34,667 bases of DNA, taken from contig CASCWU010000033.1 in assembly GCA_949155905.1 (NCBI GenBank), positions 1 to 34,667 of the forward strand, written 5' to 3'. The notes under the pieces were generated by a model. It did no database searches. It saw only the letters and a list, made by a program, of their open reading frames with translations, and was not told where the DNA came from. Source of the stretch: an uncultured Lachnospiraceae bacterium. Lineage in GTDB: Bacteria; Bacillota; Clostridia; Lachnospirales; Lachnospiraceae. The position numbers were made by a program, and so were the translations under genes. Below, in pieces: positions 34,653 to 34,667 of this stretch. Positions within the stretch are counted from its first letter, which is position 1; the number at the start of each line of letters is the position of its first letter.

Positions 34653-34667
34653 AACGTTATTTAAGGC

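Overview
The window looks like the chromosomal replication-origin region of a Gram-positive anaerobe of the Bacillota, class Clostridia, most likely a Lachnospiraceae-type gut bacterium. The evidence is the gene order dnaA-dnaN-yaaA-recF-gyrB-gyrA on one side and rpmH-rnpA-yidD-yidC-jag-mnmE-mnmG-rsmG-parA-parB on the other, a DUF4446 gene next to parB, a fermentative AdhE, AGGAGG-type ribosome binding sites and consensus sigma-A promoters. The species cannot be fixed from the sequence alone.

Layout, left to right. 1-432: tRNA-Ser(GCT) on the minus strand with a consensus promoter, and half of another leftward promoter at the edge. 433-10685: a leftward carbohydrate locus. In transcription order it holds an AraC regulator, a glycoside-hydrolase-like TIM-barrel protein, a PfkB kinase, a FucI-like isomerase, an aldo/keto reductase, a class II aldolase, an MFS transporter and a solute-binding lipoprotein. 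10711-12142: the two subunits of a class I fumarate hydratase, directly behind gyrA. 12151-21007: gyrA, gyrB, recF, yaaA, dnaN and dnaA, all leftward. 21008-21514: DnaA-box cluster and the divergent dnaA and rpmH promoters. 21515-31361: rightward rpmH, rnpA, yidD, yidC, jag, mnmE, mnmG, rsmG, a GNAT gene, a perfect parS, parA, parB and DUF4446. 31445-34066: adhE, leftward, with Rex-like operators. 34334-34667: a tRNA promoter, a broken tRNA-Arg-like 5' half, an intact tRNA-Arg(CCT), a terminator and two perfect inverted repeats.

Replication would start between dnaN and rpmH. DnaA boxes lie on both sides of dnaA, as in the bipartite origin of Bacillus subtilis. The dnaA-dnaN spacer carries a textbook basal unwinding element: two abutting DnaA-like boxes, a GC cluster, five DnaA-trios and an AT-rich tract. 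Nearly all genes point away from the origin, so they are co-oriented with the fork; adhE is the main exception.

The least explained part is the carbohydrate locus. Isomerase, kinase, aldolase and reductase together suggest aldose to ketose, to ketose phosphate, to dihydroxyacetone phosphate plus an aldehyde, then reduction of the aldehyde. The substrate is not identifiable from sequence, and the hydrolase-like protein is not a family I can name with certainty. The AraC gene carries a run of nine G residues between its sensor and DNA-binding domains.
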